A DNA stretch of 7,093 nucleotides, taken from assembly GCA_030430515.1 (NCBI GenBank), contig JAUIKX010000185.1, positions 1-7,093 on the forward strand, given 5' to 3'. Position numbers and translations under genes: made by a program. Under the pieces are notes generated by a model. That model made no database searches. It had not been told where the DNA came from and worked only from the letters and a program-made list of their open reading frames with translations. Below are positions 6,137 to 7,093 of the stretch, piece after piece (position 1 is the stretch's first letter; each line of letters starts with the position of its first letter). The stretch comes from Gammaproteobacteria bacterium (GTDB lineage: Bacteria; Pseudomonadota; Gammaproteobacteria; Pseudomonadales; Azotimanducaceae).

Positions 6137-6925
6137 ATGGTTGAGCAGACGAGCGAGAAGATTCTTGTCGAGGTCAGAGGACATGCGGTTCTGGTGACCA
6201 TCAACAACCCGCCGGCGAATACCTGGGACACCGAAAGCCTTGGTGCGTTGAAGCAACTGGTAGCCGACTGCAACGAAGACAAAGATGTTTATGCCATCGT
6301 GGTGACCGGTCAGGGAGAGAAATTTTTCTCCGCCGGTGCGGATCTCAAACTGTTTGCCGATGGCGACAAAGGCGTTGCCCGGGATATGGCCGAAAACTTC
6401 GGTGGTGCGTTCGAAGCGCTGGCGCAGTTCCGCGGCGTGAGCATTGCCGCGATCAACGGATACGCCATGGGTGGCGGTCTGGAGTGCGCTCTGGCCTGCG
6501 ACATTCGCATTGCTGAGCAGCACGCGCAGATGGCCCTGCCGGAAGCTACCGTCGGCTTGCTGCCATGTGGTGGCGGTACTCAGAACCTCGCGTGGACGGT
6601 GGGTGAAGGCTGGGCCAAGCGGATGATTCTGTGTGGCGAACGGGTCGATGCCGACACGGCGCTGCGCATTGGTCTCGTTGAAGAGGTGGTCGACGCAGGC
6701 CAGGCGCTGGGGCGAGCGTTGTCGCTGGCCGAGGCGGTCGGCAAACAATCTCCGACTTCCGTTTCTGCCTGCAAGACGCTCATTCAGCGTGCGCGTTCCA
6801 CAGACATAGCGGGCTCCTACGGCCCTGAGCGCGATGCGTTCGTTGATCTTTTTGACAGCAAGGATCAGAAAGAAGGGGTGAATGCGTTTCTCGAAAAACG
6901 CGCACCGGAATGGGTGAACGGCTGA
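6137..6925 (+). CDS. Enoyl-CoA hydratase/isomerase (crotonase) family protein
   Basis: Crotonase-fold enzymes act on acyl-CoA thioesters; this one is most likely an enoyl-CoA hydratase adding water to a trans-2-enoyl-CoA in fatty-acid or amino-acid breakdown. The product has 262 residues, the normal single-domain length. The oxyanion-hole segment FFSAGADLKLF (63-73) and the GYAMGGGLECALACDIRIA stretch (108-126) are present. Both glutamates equivalent to the catalytic pair of rat crotonase are kept, E116 and E136 (ALPEATVG), which favours true hydratase activity over other reactions of the superfamily. The usual GGTQRL reads GGTQNL here (N150). ATG at 6137 is preceded by GAGGAG with 9 bases between; the frame is open back into ung, but that part is not family sequence. 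It follows ung by 14 bp and overlaps the next crotonase gene by one base. The substrate cannot be told from the sequence. Confidence 0.9.
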   Translation: MVEQTSEKILVEVRGHAVLVTINNPPANTWDTESLGALKQLVADCNEDKDVYAIVVTGQGEKFFSAGADLKLFADGDKGVARDMAENFGGAFEALAQFRGVSIAAINGYAMGGGLECALACDIRIAEQHAQMALPEATVGLLPCGGGTQNLAWTVGEGWAKRMILCGERVDADTALRIGLVEEVVDAGQALGRALSLAEAVGKQSPTSVSACKTLIQRARSTDIAGSYGPERDAFVDLFDSKDQKEGVNAFLEKRAPEWVNG

Positions 6926-7093
6926 TGAGTGAAGCGCCCATACTGAAGAGCGAATACGAGCTGACCGGCGGCAAAGTGCTCGCGGAAGCGGTGCTCAATG
7001 TACCCTCGACGCTGAACTCCCTGAGCCTGGAGATGATCGACCTGCTGCAGCCGGCGCTCGACGGCTGGGCCCGTCGCGACGAAGTGGTTGCGG
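6925..7093 (+). CDS. Second crotonase-family protein, N-terminal fragment (possibly 3-hydroxyisobutyryl-CoA hydrolase-like)
   Basis: An ATG at 6925 shares its A with the TGA of the preceding gene, and the frame stays open for 56 codons plus one base to the right edge. The start reads MSEAPILKSE. The segment LNVPSTLNSLSLEMIDLLQP resembles the N-terminal strand and helix of crotonase-fold proteins, where the usual form is LNRPxxLNALxxxM. The SLSLEMI wording and the following LDGWARRDEV recall the 3-hydroxyisobutyryl-CoA hydrolase branch (valine breakdown) or relatives annotated as enoyl-CoA hydratase. No catalytic residues fall inside the window, so the reaction stays open. The one-base overlap implies translational coupling with the upstream gene. 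Confidence 0.7.
   Translation, partial: MSEAPILKSEYELTGGKVLAEAVLNVPSTLNSLSLEMIDLLQPALDGWARRDEVVA

Noticed and set aside
6071..6748. A 225-codon open frame on the minus strand opposite the enoyl-CoA hydratase gene
   Set aside because: It is an antisense shadow of a clear crotonase gene, with no domain or start signal I can support.
1..7093. Transposases, insertion-sequence ends, phage genes, CRISPR repeats, tRNA or rRNA genes, or toxin-antitoxin pairs
   Set aside because: Nothing of these kinds is visible in either strand; the window is almost fully occupied by housekeeping genes.

Overview
The window reads as chromosomal core DNA of a GC-rich gammaproteobacterium. The evidence is the set of close matches to gammaproteobacterial housekeeping proteins (RecJ, RF2, LysRS, Ung), the recJ / prfB / lysS neighbourhood known from Escherichia coli, and a prfB frameshift site identical in sequence to the E. 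coli one. The crotonase gene near the right end resembles pseudomonad enoyl-CoA hydratases, so a Pseudomonadales-like or marine gammaproteobacterial host is my best guess (inference from remembered sequences; no search was run).

Layout. 1-1203 (+): the C-terminal two thirds or so of RecJ, cut by the left edge. 1196-2446 (-): glyA, serine hydroxymethyltransferase, convergent with recJ and overlapping its end by 8 bp. 2447-2673: a 227-bp divergent intergenic region with weak promoter candidates for both sides and one imperfect hairpin in the glyA leader. 2674-3772 (+): prfB, peptide chain release factor 2, read through an in-frame UGA by a programmed +1 frameshift at 2737-2752. 3773-3940: a gap with three perfect hairpins and one imperfect hairpin in a row. 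3941-5437 (+): lysS. 5424-6122 (+): ung, overlapping lysS by 14 bp. 6137-6925 (+): a crotonase-family enoyl-CoA hydratase. 6925-7093 (+): the start of a second crotonase-family gene, overlapping the first by one base and cut by the right edge.

Functionally, prfB and lysS serve translation, recJ and ung serve DNA repair, glyA makes glycine and one-carbon units, and the two crotonases probably belong to acyl-CoA or branched-chain amino-acid breakdown. The tight spacing from lysS to the right edge (14-bp overlap, 14-bp gap, 1-bp overlap) suggests one transcript carrying lysS, ung and both crotonases, possibly started at prfB.

I found no new defence system, mobile element, CRISPR array or RNA gene. 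The parts that depart from the ordinary are the reverse-oriented glyA sitting inside the recJ-prfB-lysS neighbourhood, the divergent sequence type of that SHMT, and the hairpin array between prfB and lysS.
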